Assembly (NCBI GenBank): GCA_902806595.1
Contig: CADCXC010000038.1
Location: forward strand, 1,550,001 to 1,614,000
DNA: 64,000 nt
Direction: 5' to 3'
DNA from: Pyrenopolyporus hunteri
Lineage: Eukaryota; Ascomycota; Sordariomycetes; Xylariales; Hypoxylaceae
Shown: one piece after another, positions 35,524 through 47,571 of the stretch
Numbering within the stretch: position 1 is the stretch's first letter
Layout of the letters: the number at the start of each line of letters is the position of its first letter
Made by a program: the position numbers and the translations under genes
Notes under the pieces: generated by a model
The model's input: the letters and a program-made list of their open reading frames with translations, nothing else
Databases searched by the model: none
Told to the model about the DNA's origin: nothing

Positions 35524-37373
35524 TCAGTGACCGTGGCCATCGTCCGGCTCGCCCCTCTCTTCCGGATCCAGCTTGATCAGGGTATCAATCCGCATTATGC
35601 TGATACACGCCTCCACCGCACTCTTCAGCTGCCGAATCTTGCTTATACTGGGTTCCAGCACACCAGCCTTGACCTCGTCCACCACTTTTCCCTTCATCAG
35701 ATCTAGGCCGTAGTTCTTGTAGTTCTTTTTCTTCGCAACCGTCTTCTCGTCCTCGTTTGCCTCGCCATCCTGGGTCCTCTGTGACAAAGCGTGGCGGGAC
35801 CGTAGTTGCGCTACCAACTCGCTTGCGTCCTTCGCCGCATTGACGGCCAGGGTTTTCGGGATCACCAGGAGCGACTGTGCGAACTCTCCGATCGCCAGCT
35901 GCTCCCTCGAGCCAACCGTGCCCGCGAATTCCTCCAAGTAGATGTGTAATGCTGTTTCCACTGCTCCGCCGCCGGGCACAATGCTACCGCTCTCCAGGGT
36001 TCGCTTAACTGCACATAGAGAGTCGTGGACGGATCGTTCCATCTCGTCTAGCGTGAATTCGTTCGGTCCACGGAGGAGGATAGATGCGGACGAATGCGTC
36101 TTAGTACCCTTAACCAAGATACACTCGTCATCCGAGATACGTTCTTGGACAACTTCTTCGGCGTGGCCTAGGTAGGAGGGTTCGAAGCGCTCGTCGCCGT
36201 TCAGGTCGGAAAGCGTGCTCAACAGAGTCGCGCCGGTAGCCTTCGCGATTCGTCTCAGGTCCTCCTTCTTGCATCGCCTGACAGCCATGGCGCCACGTTC
36301 GACAAACAGCTTCAAGCACATATCGTCAATGCCCTTGGTCGTCAGAATAACATTCGCTCCGGCCTTAAGGATCATCTCCACCCTCTCAATGACCATCCCT
36401 GATTCTCGCGCGCGGATCTGTTCGAGTTGTTGGGGGTCGTCGACTGTGATTTGGACACCTAGCTTCATCCTCTCCTTTTGCAGGTTCATATCTAGTACCG
36501 CAATCTTGGCATCCTGTATACGTGTCTTCATTGCCTGCGAGGCGACGGTGCAGTTTAGAGCGTAGCCCTTGACTAAAACCGATTCCAGAGCGCCTTTGCC
36601 GTGGGCCTTTAGAATGTTGACAGCCTTGACGGGGTATTTTACCTCGTTACGGTTGTTTGTCGTCTTGACTGCTTGAATGGCATCGACTACCATGTTGGCA
36701 AAGAAATCCGAGTCGGCTCCGATAATTTTGCTGGACATGGATGTCTTGGCGATGTTGATGAGCGACTCGCGACCGAGATTTTCCACCTTGGTGCTAACAT
36801 TCTCATTCATGTACTTGATAGCCTCCCTTAAAGCGAGCCTATAGCCCGTGATAATGGTAGTCGGATGTATTCGGTTCTTCATAAGCTCATTCCCTCGTCG
36901 TAGGAGTTCGGCGGCGATGAGTACTACGGACGTCGTACCGTCGCCAACTTCCTTATCCTGCTGTTGGGCCAAGTCGACGAGGATCTTTCCGGCAGGGTGT
37001 TCGACATCTAACAGGCTCAGGATGGTTGCGCCGTCGTTTGTCACCGTGACGTCCTATGATAGTCAGCTAATAGGCTCCCATATTCGGCGTCGTAGTTTGC
37101 CTACTCCAATATCGTCCACCATCATCTTATCCAGGCCGCTAGGACCAAACGAGCTCTTGACGACGTTCGCGATGGCTTGCGTAGCGAGAACTAGGGAATT
37201 TAGTTAGTCATACATATATCAGACGTAGATATATACAGAGGTAAATATATATAAAACGAGCATTAAAGAGCGGAGAACCACTTACCATTTTGATCTCTGA
37301 TGTCGGCACCAGAGATCTTCTGGCCACCGAGGAACAGAGTCCCATTTCGGGGCTGTTCAAACATAGAGGCCAT
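35524..37373 (-). CDS. cct1: T-complex protein 1 subunit alpha (CCT1)
   Basis: Exons 37373-37286, 37190-37105 and 37053-35524 give 567 residues, the usual CCT-alpha length. Group II chaperonin signatures are present: VKSSFGPSGLDKMMV, then DVTVTNDGATIL across the second junction, VGDGTTSVVLIAAELL, and VPGGGAVETALHIYLEEFA. The C-terminus reads KNYGLDLMKGKVVDEVKAGVLEP, which is typical of the alpha subunit. As part of the eight-membered cytosolic TRiC/CCT ring it hydrolyses ATP to fold actin, tubulin and other clients. The first intron is 95 bp with GTAAGT; the second is 51 bp with a GTAGGC donor. The final exon holds most of the protein. The gene is divergent from prolyl-tRNA synthetase with an inverted-repeat element in between. 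Confidence 0.95.
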
Positions 37374-38706
37374 CGTGTAGGAGCCTTGTTGATTTTTGGT
37401 TGTAAAAGAATAAGACTCTTCTGGCGTGGTGGAAAAAGAGGGGTGCCTTTTTCCTTTTTTCCTTTTTTTTCTCTTGGGTTAATCGGAAGCTGCCAGGCTG
37501 CTTCGATATTTTGTTAGGTGAAGCTTCCGACCTAGATTAGCGGGCACCTGCACCTGCTTGAGGGATGGATGGAACTGGAACTTTTCTGCGGAAGCAATGG
37601 TTATTCCCAGTCCGATATATCGTGCACGGGCCTCGTTTGCCCATATTTTCTCTTATCAGCCCCTCCAAAAGAACCTAGAACTGCTAGACCCCTCTTGCCC
37701 CCCTTCGCTGGAACCCCTCCACGCCGGACCGTAAGAAGATTTTCCGCCAAACCGCCAATTCAAAGAATTTCCAGAAATTCAAGTTGAAGGACCCACTTTA
37801 AATGCAGGGGTGCGCTAAAGCTATAGGGCTTACAGCGCATACAACTACTAAATCTCCCTGTAAATATAGGGCTTATAATGCTTAATACCGCTATAAAACG
37901 CGTCGCATAAACCTTACGCATTTTACACACTTATTATACTTACGCAACACCACTAAGCTATTTAAAACTTACCTCTTTTTAAATAGGATTAATTATTAAT
38001 TGAAGCTATTACTATATTTAATCGCATAGGATTGTCGCTGTTCGACAGGTTGTAATTGAATAATGCGTACGTACCTCATGCTTTGGTACGTACCTACTTT
38101 TAAGAGAATGGATTATATAATCGCGAGGTACCTAGGTACAATGGGATGTCCTGAAGGTAAGGGGAGAATAGCGCTGTAAGCCCTGTAAATACAGGGAGTC
38201 AGCTAAAAGCTATCTGATTGGTCAGTTTTATAGTGACCGTATGCGCTGTAGTCCCCTATAACTTTAGCGCACCCCTGCATTTAAAGTGGGTCCTTCAACT
38301 TGAATTTCTGGAAATTCTTTGAATTGGCGGTTTGGCGGAAAAATTGCTTATGGTCCGGCGTGCCACTCCATTGGCAGGATCAAAAAAACGCGGGGCAACT
38401 GTTGAAATATATTTCTGGTCCGCGTTTTATTACAATCGAGTACGAAAGTACAACGCCCACGCCCACGCCCACGCCCGCACCCTATTTTTATCCAAGAGGC
38501 ACATTGTTCCAGTTCACAATCCTGCAGTGTGACTCAGACGTAGATACCTACACTCCAGAGACGCCTTCATATTAACCTACCTCTATCTATCTCACCCTCT
38601 TAGGCGATATTAGACTCTGTCTTGTTTGCTAAATAGTTCTCACCACCCCAATACAATATCCTTATCGCACTTGACCTCCCCCCTGGTCCATCGGGCGACA
38701 ATAGCC
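37374..38706. other. Bidirectional promoter region invaded by an inverted-repeat element
   Basis: Promoters of cct1 (minus) and prolyl-tRNA synthetase (plus) lie on either side of the element at 37720-38362. No gene seen. A poly-T/C tract occurs at 37445-37472. Confidence 0.6.
37720..38362. mobile_element. MITE-like element with about 124-bp terminal inverted repeats
   Basis: The left arm 37720-37842 and the right arm 38239-38362 are inverted copies. Their outer 22 bases match at 18 positions, the next 60 are identical, and the inner 40 differ by one substitution and a short mismatch/indel at GGGCTTACAGCGC. The roughly 395-bp centre is AT-rich, has no coding frame and carries CCCTGTAAATAYAGGG palindromes near each arm. 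No clear target-site duplication is visible at these ends, so the true termini may be internal. A non-autonomous DNA transposon is the simplest explanation. Confidence 0.75.
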
Positions 38707-40491
38707 ATGGAGGAGAACAAGCCAGTCGAGCAGTCCAAGAGCGCCTTGAAAAAGGCTGAGAAGGAAGCGAAGAAGGCCGCTGAAAAGGCGGCAAAGGCGG
38801 CAAAGCAAGCTAACCTTCCAATTGTTGGCGGGGGCGGCAAGAAGACAGATGATATTATCGGAATCACCACCAGCAAGGCCGACAACTTTGCGCAATGGTA
38901 CCAAGAGGTTGTGCTCAAGGCCGAGATGGTCGAGTACTACACCGAAATTTCCGGTTTCTACATCATGCGCCCCGCGACCATGTATATCTGGAACGTCATC
39001 CGCAAGTGGTTCACCGAGCGCATCGAGGCAATGGGTGTCGACGAGACTAATTTCCCGATGTTCCTATCCCAGAAGTCCCTGGAGAAGGAGAAGGACCATG
39101 TCGAAGGTTTCGCTCCTGAACTCGCATGGGTTACGAAAGCGTGAGTCAGAACTTTTCCCCGTCCCCGTGGCGTTCCCCCAGACATCCACATCTTACGGAT
39201 CGACTCCGCGGCTGGGCGGGTAGCTAATTTTGGATCGTCCGACAGCGGCGATAAGAACCTGGAGGTTCCAGTCGCGGTCCGCCCAACCTCCGAAGCAGTC
39301 ATGTACCCCTACTACGCGAAATGGATTCGCAGCCACAGAGATCTTCCCTTCAGGTTGAACCAATGGAACTCTGTCGTGCGATGGGAAGCGAAGCAGACCA
39401 CCCCTTTTCTGAGGGCGAGAGAATTCCTGTGGCAGGAGGGCCACACCGCGCACCTGACGGAAGAACTTGCCGGCGAGGAAGTCCTCCAGATCCTAGAGCT
39501 TTATGCCGGCATCTACGAACAACTGCTAGCAGTTCCGGTGGTTCGAGGCCGAAAGACGGAGAACGAGAAGTTTGCCGGCGGATACTACACAACCACCGTC
39601 GAGGGTTACATTCCGTCCAACGGAAGAGGTATTCAGGGTGGAACTTCGCATTGTCTCGGTCAGAATTTCAGCAAGATGTTTGACATCACGGTGGAAGACC
39701 CGAACGAGAAGGGGAAGCACATCCACGTTTGGCAGAATTCGTGGGGCCTGTCGACCCGTGTCATTGGTGTGATGGTCATGATACATGGTGACGACAAGGG
39801 TCTAGTCCTTCCTCCACGAATTGCCAAGGTCCAGACTGTCCTGATCCCTGTCGGCATCACCAAAAGCACCACCCCGGACGATAAGACTAAGCACTACGAG
39901 AAGCTTGCCGAAATTAAGCAGACCCTTAAGAAGGCGGGCGTGCGCGTCGAGGACGACCTAAGAGAAGGCTACACCCCGGCCTGGAAGTTCAACGACTGGG
40001 AATTGAAGGGCGTTCCCCTTCGCCTCGAGTTCGGACCGAAGGATGCCGCAAAGGATGTTGTTAGCTTCGCGCGCCGAGACACGGGTGAGAAGGGTACCAT
40101 TCCCCTAACTGAGCTGTCTACAAAGATCCCGGAACTCCTCGAAACTATCCAGAGCGACATGTATAACAAGGCAGAGAAGGCTTACCGAGAGCACCGCGTC
40201 GTTATCAAGAAGTGGGATGATGTCGTCCCTGCTCTGGATGCTAAGAATGTCGTGATCATTCCCTTCTGCCTCGACGGTAAGTGCGAGGACAGGATCAAGG
40301 AACTGACGACAGGGCGCACGGACGAGGATCCCAACACCCCGGAGGCGCAGAAAGCCCCGTCGATGGGCATGAAGAGCTTGTGTATCCCCTTCGAGCAGCC
40401 GGAAGGCCTGGTCAAGGGTGAGACCAAGTGCTTGAACCCGGAATGCGAACGGCTAGCCGAGAAATTTGTCATGTTCGGGCGAAGCTATTAG
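38707..40491 (+). CDS. Cytosolic prolyl-tRNA synthetase
   Basis: Exons 38707-39140 and 39246-40491 give 559 residues. A Lys/Ala-rich N-terminal extension (SALKKAEKEAKKAAEKAAKA) is followed by the class II catalytic core: FYIMRPATMYIWNVIRKWF (motif 1 region), RPTSEAVMYPYYAKWIRSH, RLNQWNSVVRWE (motif 2), and the motif 3 region with GLSTRVIGVMVMIHGDD. The anticodon-binding domain and a C-terminal zinc-type domain (CLDGKCEDRIKE, ETKCLNPECERLAEKFVMFGRSY) complete the eukaryote-type enzyme. It joins proline to tRNA(Pro) with ATP. No mitochondrial presequence is seen. The intron of 105 bp restores VTKAGDKNLEVPVAVRPTSE. Confidence 0.95.
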
Positions 40492-41946
40492 GCTATTGGC
40501 TTATGCAAGGTAAAGCTACCTAACTGAGGGAATCCATCTTATCTCGTTGCGGAGATTTAACGCGGAGTTGGTCTGGTGGCGTGGGAAGATATCACATGTG
40601 CGTACGAACGAGAAGCTGTTTCTTCAGCTGCAGGTTACGGTAAATCTGCTTAACGAATCACAAAATACTACAAAACGCTATTGGCTTAACAATTACAACC
40701 CCAGCGTCATTTTGAGTCAAGCTGGATATAGTGTGAGCTCATTTAAGGGTCATCCTACCGTGGAGACGTAGGATTTTGGATTTGATTAGCCTCCAGACTT
40801 TCCTATCTCCTATCTGAACCATTGCGCCTCGCACCCATCTACAACCCTTCCCACACCCCCCCGTCTCTGGATCCCAGTCTTCAACACCCCCTAACCCTAA
40901 ATGAGACTACCTGAATAACTAGAAGCAGCAGTAGTGCCGTCATAAATTGCGTATGAGGAAACGAAAAGCAATAGTCCCAGCGTCGTGGTTCCGGTTTCAG
41001 TGGAAGACGGGGAATATGAGATTTGACCTGTAACATCGGTTGTAAGGACCAGGAGGCTAATCCTGGCCGGCATACCACATGGCAAGCAGCACGGTTACCG
41101 AAACGACCCAAAATTGTCGACATGTTTTCGGCGATATGCGAATTAGGCTCGATCTGGAAGCCCGAGATGTTTCCCAGAGCATTTACCCTTTTTTTCCCTC
41201 TCTTAGGTTCTATGAACCACATACGTGCCATACACCGACACGGATTAACACGCACACATACATACCTCATACATCCATCCCATGGCCGCCACGACAGCTC
41301 ATATATGTTATTAGCGCTTACCACCTACTATCTCGAGGATACGATTAGTAGTCGAGTTATACCCAACGTGCTTTACCTTGCTGTTGAGAAAATAACCCTT
41401 AAAGGTGTTAACCCCCGAGACTACGCTTAGCGTCCCTAAAGTCACTTGTTAGGTCCTATTGGCTGAACTAGCTTAGAATGATCTGTAACGAGCAAGTGGC
41501 TAGCTCTTACGTCGGCAGGCCCGGCTTTGATTGGCCCTGTTCACGCAATTTCCACTTAGTGTGGAGAGTTAAACTATCTCAGGACTCATAACACATCGCC
41601 AGATAGACCCTTACCAAGACATAATTCTGGACGGCATATACCAAGGCTTCGATTTGGGGCGAATTCTAGCTGCGCGTTCCGATTTGCCCTTTTGATGTGC
41701 CAATATGCGGTCATTGCTCTCCGTATAAGCCAACGAGACATATAATATGAGCACGAGGCCATGTCACCTCACCTCGTGGTTCAACAAGACGAACGGGTCG
41801 CGTAAGAGGTAGGGGTTATAACTAGGGTCGTAGATCTTGGCTATCTTCAGATTTTTTGATTGTTATTACACCTATCGTCTGTTACCAGCTACCCAAGATA
41901 CCAAGCATCTGCTCGTCCCAACCCTGGACTATCGCCCCTCGCAAAT
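40492..41946. other. Intergenic region between prolyl-tRNA synthetase and the dehydrogenase
   Basis: No supported gene. A minus-strand frame at 40881-41324 (147 codons, non-ATG start) overlaps another minus frame ending SSYSGSLI; both are compositionally ambiguous and not called. Confidence 0.5.
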
Positions 41947-42918
41947 ATGCCAGCAGACAGTCTCTCGCTTGCCGGGAAGGTCGCCATTGTGACCGGGAGC
42001 GGTCGGGAAAACGGGATCGGAGCCGCGATCGCTAAAGCGCTGGCGCGGAACGGCGCCTCCGTGACTATCCATTACGTCTCCGACAACTCGGCAAGGCGGG
42101 CACGCCAGGTAGCTCAGTCCATCCGCGACGAGTACCGCGTCAACGTGGCTCTAATTCAAGGGGATATCTCGACGGCGAAAGGGGCTCAGAAGATTGTTAC
42201 CGACACGATGGAGAAGTTGAAGGTGAACCGCGTCGATATACTCGGTATGAAGCGGAAACCAACCTATAACATACTCATGTAACATTCCTTACCATATACC
42301 CTTCCCATGACATGAAGAAGCCCCTAGCTAAATTATGTATGCTTTTCGTTAACTTTCATAACTCTCTAGTTAATAATGCGGCCTACGGAGTAACTACGCT
42401 CCTGCGGGAGGCCACCTTCGAAGAGATACAGCGTACATTTTCGACCAATGTGTACGGCCAGGTGTTTATGACCCAAGCGGTGGTCGACCTAGGCAGGATG
42501 CCCCCTGGAGGCAGGATTATCAATATCGGTAGCATAGCTTCGAAGATGGGCCCGACCCTAACCGCGCTGTATGCCGCGTCCAAAGCGGCGCAGGATAGCC
42601 TTACTACATCGTGGGCTGGCGAGGTGAGGAGGAATCTCTACAAGCAAGTCCCCCAAGCCAAAGCTAACAATGCGCCCGCAGCTTGGCCGTAGCCATGGCA
42701 TTACTGTCAACACGATAGCCCCCGGTCCGGTCGCAACTGATATGTGCAAGGGCGCACCGGAAGTTATCGAGCCAATGCTCCCGCTACAACGGGGTTCCGA
42801 GCGGTACGGTTCACCGGACGATGTGGCCGATGCCGTGTTACTGCTCACGTCGGAGAGGAGCCGCTGGATAACTGGGCAGTTTATTGCTGCGGACGCCGGG
42901 ATCATTGGGACGATGTGA
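41947..42918 (+). CDS. Short-chain dehydrogenase/reductase
   Basis: Exons 41947-42244, 42370-42623 and 42682-42918 give 262 residues, the classical SDR length. Seen: the NAD(P) loop VAIVTGSGRENGIGAAIAKA, an acidic-type LIQGDIS segment, LVNNAAYG, then the active-site Ser in INIGSIASK and the Tyr-Lys pair in LYAASKAAQ. VNTIAPGPVATDM marks the cofactor side. The introns have GTATGA and GTGAGG donors and an AGCTAAC branch; all keep frame. Substrate cannot be told from sequence; similar enzymes reduce carbonyls in secondary metabolism or detoxification. The gene converges on a transcription-factor-like gene 199 bp away, which may regulate it, but that is inference. Confidence 0.88.
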
Positions 42919-43117
42919 GATATATAGAGGAGGAAAGCCTCTTAATTCGATATAGACTCAAGAGTAGATATAGGAAGGTATGTGCTACTTATTCCGCGGT
43001 TAAACCGGAACGTAAGGTAATTATTATATCAGTGGTATCGTCTCATTTAAATTGTTTGTTACCGAATCATCCGACCTGGTGGAGTAGTAGTCATGGTTTT
43101 CCCTTTCTTTTGTGCAT

Positions 43118-44780
43118 TTATATGGCTCCGCTAGACAGTGTGTCAGGAAGGGGGTCTGAGGGTACGCCTTGGAATTGTTGCAACATGCTCGCTTTTAGAT
43201 AGCAATCGATTTCGCGGCGGAGAGATTCCGACTTCCCCATATCGATAGCATTCACCCAGATGATGCCACGGGCGATATCAATAGCCTGGCTTCCGGTTTG
43301 AAGGCCCATTGTTTCCATGATGCTGACGATGGTTAGGATATGCCAAGCACGATTCGGGCTTTCCTCTTGCATGGCGCTTATTATGTGAGCCCAAAGGTTT
43401 AGTTCGGGTACTACGCCCCAATCTACTAATGGTAATTGTGATATCTGTCGGAAAGCGTCGAGATGTCTCTCTAGCTCGAACGCTCCGGCGCCCATCCGTA
43501 TCTTAACGGCGGCTAGGAACACGAGCGCAGCCCGACGAAAGCCTTCCCTGGCAGCCGTAGCAGAATATCGGATGTCTGACGTGTCATTAGGTAGCGGTCG
43601 CCCCTCGAGCGACAGAATTTCATGAAAAGCTGGCCCTAGAAGCCGCGCGATGGTTACATCATCTGCCCAGAACTCAGGGGTGTCCGAATGTCGGTTGATA
43701 TAGCTAGCGACAGCGGCCGTAGCTCTCATGGCGCTCATGATATCACCCAGAGAGGGACAGTTCGCGTTCCAGGAACTAAGAAGTTGTTCTAAGTACTGTG
43801 AATCATTACCAGTGTCGATTTCCTTGATAAAACCTTCTGGGATACCAAAACGCGGCCTAACGTTGAAATATGTTGCGCCGACTAGATCGAACCTAGATTG
43901 GGTCTGGTTTAGGGACGAAAGATATTTTTGATTCCTGTCGAAAATAACTTACCAGGATATTATGATTCGTAGGATCGGGCTGCTCAGGGTTTCGAGGCCA
44001 CCCTTTCTGTCAATAATGCGCTGAAGCCCTTCCATATGAGTACAGAATCGGTCGAAATTCCCTACTGAGGACTAGATTGGCTATTAGCTAGATGGAATGC
44101 TGGGATCGAATACCAATTCCGTAAGGGAATCACATACATCGTGACAGAGAAAACCGGTAACAGCGAGTATAAGGCCTTCGTTATCGCTCTCTGCGGGATC
44201 TGCGAGCCTTCTAGTAATGGACGCTAGCGACAGCGTATACCACTTCATGGCTTCGTCGTTGGAGCTGAACTCGGGTTTCTTCGAACCCGGCTCTGATGGT
44301 TTGACCGCGAGACCACGGTACAGGGCGGCATTCGCGAGAGTAATAAACCAGGCGGCCGAATCGGACAAGCCCATGGTCAGCCAGGTGAATCGAAAGGGTC
44401 TGTAATGGGTTCGGGCTTCCTCGACAACTAGTCCCTTGTTAGACTCGGAGATTGTTGAAACCTTACGGCGGATCTTTATTACTGAATCGAACTAGACTCA
44501 TCCGTTGCTCGTCCATATCGATTGGATAAGTCGTATTATGCAAGCTACTATCTCTCCAGGGATCCGGAAGATCTAGAGCTTTCGACGCATTGTATCTCGA
44601 TGCCTTCTCATCATCCGCGGTACTTAAAGCGCCCTCGCCGATGATTACCTCTCCACGAGTTTTGTTCCGGGGCTTTCGGCGTGCTTTGCCGATATCCTTC
44701 ATGACATGGCGACGAATCTTGGTAGAGTGTCGCTTTACGTCGCCTGGACGAGCCACGTTCACAAATTCGAACTCCGGCAT
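43118..44780 (-). CDS. Fungal transcription-factor-like protein without a visible zinc cluster
   Basis: Exons 44780-44467, 44399-44134, 44064-43953 and 43892-43118 give 488 residues. The head EFEFVNVARPGDVKRHSTKI with RRHVMKDIGKARRKPRNK is typical of the fungal DUF3468-type transcription-factor group that often lacks a Zn2Cys6 domain. The middle carries the usual HMEGLQRIIDRKGGLETL and DLVGATYFNVRPRFG motifs. Three junctions were fixed by frame and motif continuity; the exon 2 donor (GTGATT) is weak, and an alternative acceptor three bases later would give DVW instead of DVLG. No signal peptide. Nuclear localisation and control of the neighbouring dehydrogenase are possible but unproven. Confidence 0.75.
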
Positions 44781-45649
44781 CTCCGCCGCAAAATGAAGGC
44801 GGGAGACTCTGGTATATTTGGCGGCGACTAGGTTAGGTCTACTATTCACGAGTGAGCCGATACACGTTCATATGAACTTCAACGGGTGGAGACCCGGTCT
44901 TATGTTTAAGAGCTTTAAATGGACGATATCCTAGACACCGAAATGTTTAGATAGACGTATGAAAGTTATGCCATTATGTATTGTATAGGTGAATTTCCGG
45001 CATGTTAGTAGAAGCTAGAACCGAAACGAAGATGGGCGAAGTAGGATCATGTGATAGCATCGTCTCGTTGTCTGTTGGATTGTTGGACTGTCGGACTGTT
45101 TGGACTCGTTCTTCCGTCGCGGCTTTAACCAACAATCGGCTTACTAAGCTTATGCTGACTCATCGGGTACCAAGGCGGTTAAACGATATATGAGCCCCAC
45201 CATACCACCTTTCCTGGCAATCCCCTTGAATTACGGGCGGTTCCGGAGGGCTTACAGCGCTGAAAAGCACTATAACTAGCCTAGGCTTTAGCGGAGGCGT
45301 TCCGCTGTCGCTGTAACTAGCACCCTATATTTTAAGCGACGGGACCCTCTACAAAGCGTTTCTCGCTTCTACGAATTCTACTGGAGCTTTTAACAATTTA
45401 CACATAAAATGGAACCTGCAAATGTTACAGTACTCCTGTCAACGCTTTCATCACAAACAACACCCAAAGTCTTCATTCATCACGAAGCAGACGCTATATT
45501 TGAATTCTAAAGAACTTCATACGGTAACCGTTCATAAGCCCCCAAACCCTTCCCTTCTCTAGGTAGGTATATCAGGTAAGGTAGGTTAGCAAGTAATTAA
45601 ATCCTCAATCCTCCCCCGTTCTCCCGAGCTCCAAACAACTTCACCTCCC
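44781..45649. other. Intergenic region with a short repeat relic
   Basis: No gene seen. The relic at 45240-45350 shares AGGGCTTACAGCGC with the arms of the 37.7-38.4 kb element. Confidence 0.5.
45240..45350. repeat. Possible relic related to the 37.7-kb inverted-repeat element
   Basis: AGGGCTTACAGCGC at 45250 occurs also in the left arm of the larger element. The stretch holds its own small inverted repeat (AGCGGA/TCCGCT) and CTATAACTAG/CTGTAACTAG units. The shared word is short, so the link is tentative. Confidence 0.35.
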
Positions 45650-47317
45650 TCAGACGCCGAGCGCGGCGTTGAACGCATCCGCCGCGGCCTGGCCCTCGAG
45701 CGAGTTGGCCGCCTGCGCGCCCTCCTGGCACTGGGCGACGGTCGCGTCGGAGGCGCCGCACTTGCTCGCGAGCTGGGAGCAGATGAAGTCGGTGATGACG
45801 GCGGGCTTGAGGGCGGAGCCGTGGTTGAAGTCGGCCGTGTTCACGGGGGCGAAGGCGTCCTCGTCCCCGCGGTCCTGCTGCTGGCCGAAGGCGATGGCGG
45901 GCGAGCCGCAGGCGCCGGTGTCGACGGACTGGCGGCGCTTGCGCGCGTTCTGCGCCACGCACTGCTGCTGCTGCGCGTCGCAGTCCGCCACGCTGATCGT
46001 CTGGTCCCCGCCGTTGGCCGCGTTCGCGCACGCGTTCTTCTGCACGTCGCACGCCCGCTGGATCGCCGCCCCCTGGTTCAGGAACTCGGCCCCGTTGACG
46101 GAGAAGGGCTTCTCGGCCGTCGAGCTGATGACCGGCACGGGCGCGGATCCGACGCTGCCGGTGAAGGCGTTGACGTTGACGCCGGTCGTGGCGGTACCCC
46201 CGTTGTTGTTATTGTTGTTGTCGGCATTGCTGTTACCGTTATTGGCGTTGTCACCGGCGTCGTTGTTGGCATCGTCGTTGGCAGCATCATCGGCATCGTC
46301 AGCCTCGCACGCTACTGCTATTAGTACTGATCCACATAACTTGGAGGCAGCGAGCTGTGTAAAACTTACCATCATCTTCGTCATCGGCGGCATTGTCGTT
46401 GCCAGCGTTGTTGTTATTATCATTATTATTGCCGGTGTTAGCGTTGCCACCCGCTGCAGCAACGGCTTGGTCGATCTCGTCGGCGGTAGCGTCTTCAACA
46501 AGGAGGTTCTGGGTGAAAATGCAGCCCTCCGCGTCGTCCGCGTCGTCGCAAGTGTTGCCAGCGCCCGTCGGGTCACCGACCTATAATTCCATGAGTTAAA
46601 GATCAACAAAGGGGACCTTGGGCACCTCATAGACATACCTCGCCAGGTGCGAACGTCCCGGACTGAAGAGCAAGCTGAGGGTCAGCGCCGATCGAGGCAA
46701 GCTGTACAGCCAGATCAAGAGTGATCTGCTTGTTCAGAGCAGCGGCACCCTCGGAGGCAGGATCCTGGTGCTGTTGAATGGCAGCGATTTCCGGGTTGGT
46801 AGCGGTTTCGGACTCGCAGAGAGCAGAGGCTAGACCGACCGAACCGGTATTCCTTTCCTAACGGGTATGTTAGACTCCATGCGAATACAGGAATGTCACG
46901 AACACAATACGTACAAGGGCACGGAAGATCAACGCATTGGTCATGCCTTCAACGTCGTTGGCGGCCTTAGCGTTGGTGAAAGCCTGGTCCGCCACTCGCT
47001 GTTGGAGGCAGTCCAGATCCTGAACTAGACCGGCGCCCTGAGCGGCGGCAGCATTTCCAAGCAGAGCGAAGACAGGGTCCTGGACCTGATCGACGTTGTT
47101 CAGATTCAAGGCCGCGCTAACGCCCCTCAGGAACTTTTCATGAGAGTGTTCCTCTATGATTACATTAGTTATTTCCCTTACACCTTCATCGTTGACAAAA
47201 CCCACGAGGAACCTCTCGCCTGAATTTAGCCGACGTCTTCCTCATTTTTACGGCATCAGGGCGGGCAGATGCCACGCTCAGCAGAGCCAGTAAAGCAGCA
47301 CTCGTCTCAACCTTCAT
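45650..47317 (-). CDS. Secreted Asn/Asp-rich fungal protein
   Basis: Exons 47317-47206, 47153-46915, 46857-46639, 46580-46370 and about 46314-45650 give 481 residues. A clear signal peptide opens it (MKVETSAALLALLSVASARP). Then come VPQEHSHEKFL, NVDQVQDPVFALLGNAAAA and FRALERNTGSVGLASALC, all conserved blocks of an uncharacterised secreted family of filamentous fungi as I recall it. Residues about 215-290 form a low-complexity Asn/Asp/Gly/Ala tract. The C-terminal half is again conserved, with repeated Cys, KPFSVNGAEFLNQGAAIQRAC, SVDTGACGSPAIAFG and the end GQAAADAFNAALGV. All introns are 51-65 bp; the last acceptor could be three bases further on. Extracellular or wall location follows from the signal peptide; function is unknown. 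Confidence 0.8.
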
Positions 47318-47571
47318 GTTGTCGGCTTTTCGATAGTAATGACTGTTCGTGATTTATAACGGAGATCGTAAAGTCAAATAAGGCGCTGCCCGGTAAGAAT
47401 ATGTCCAAAAACATAAAAGAACGTTAAGAATACAAGAAGCAAAAAAATAGTTCCCAGAACTAGAAAGAACGTAACAGGGTGAGGAAGCGATGCTATCGTT
47501 GAATGAGCAAGAAGAGGAATAGGGACGTCCCCATCGCCCGAGACAGCCGTGCATCTTATATACGGCATGAA

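Noticed and set aside
40881..41324. Minus-strand 147-codon frame
   Set aside because: No ATG start that fits, two overlapping frames compete and no family features; composition alone is too weak.
45669..46586. Plus-strand 305-codon frame
   Set aside because: It is antisense to the secreted Asn/Asp-rich gene, whose signal peptide, introns and conserved blocks are on the minus strand.
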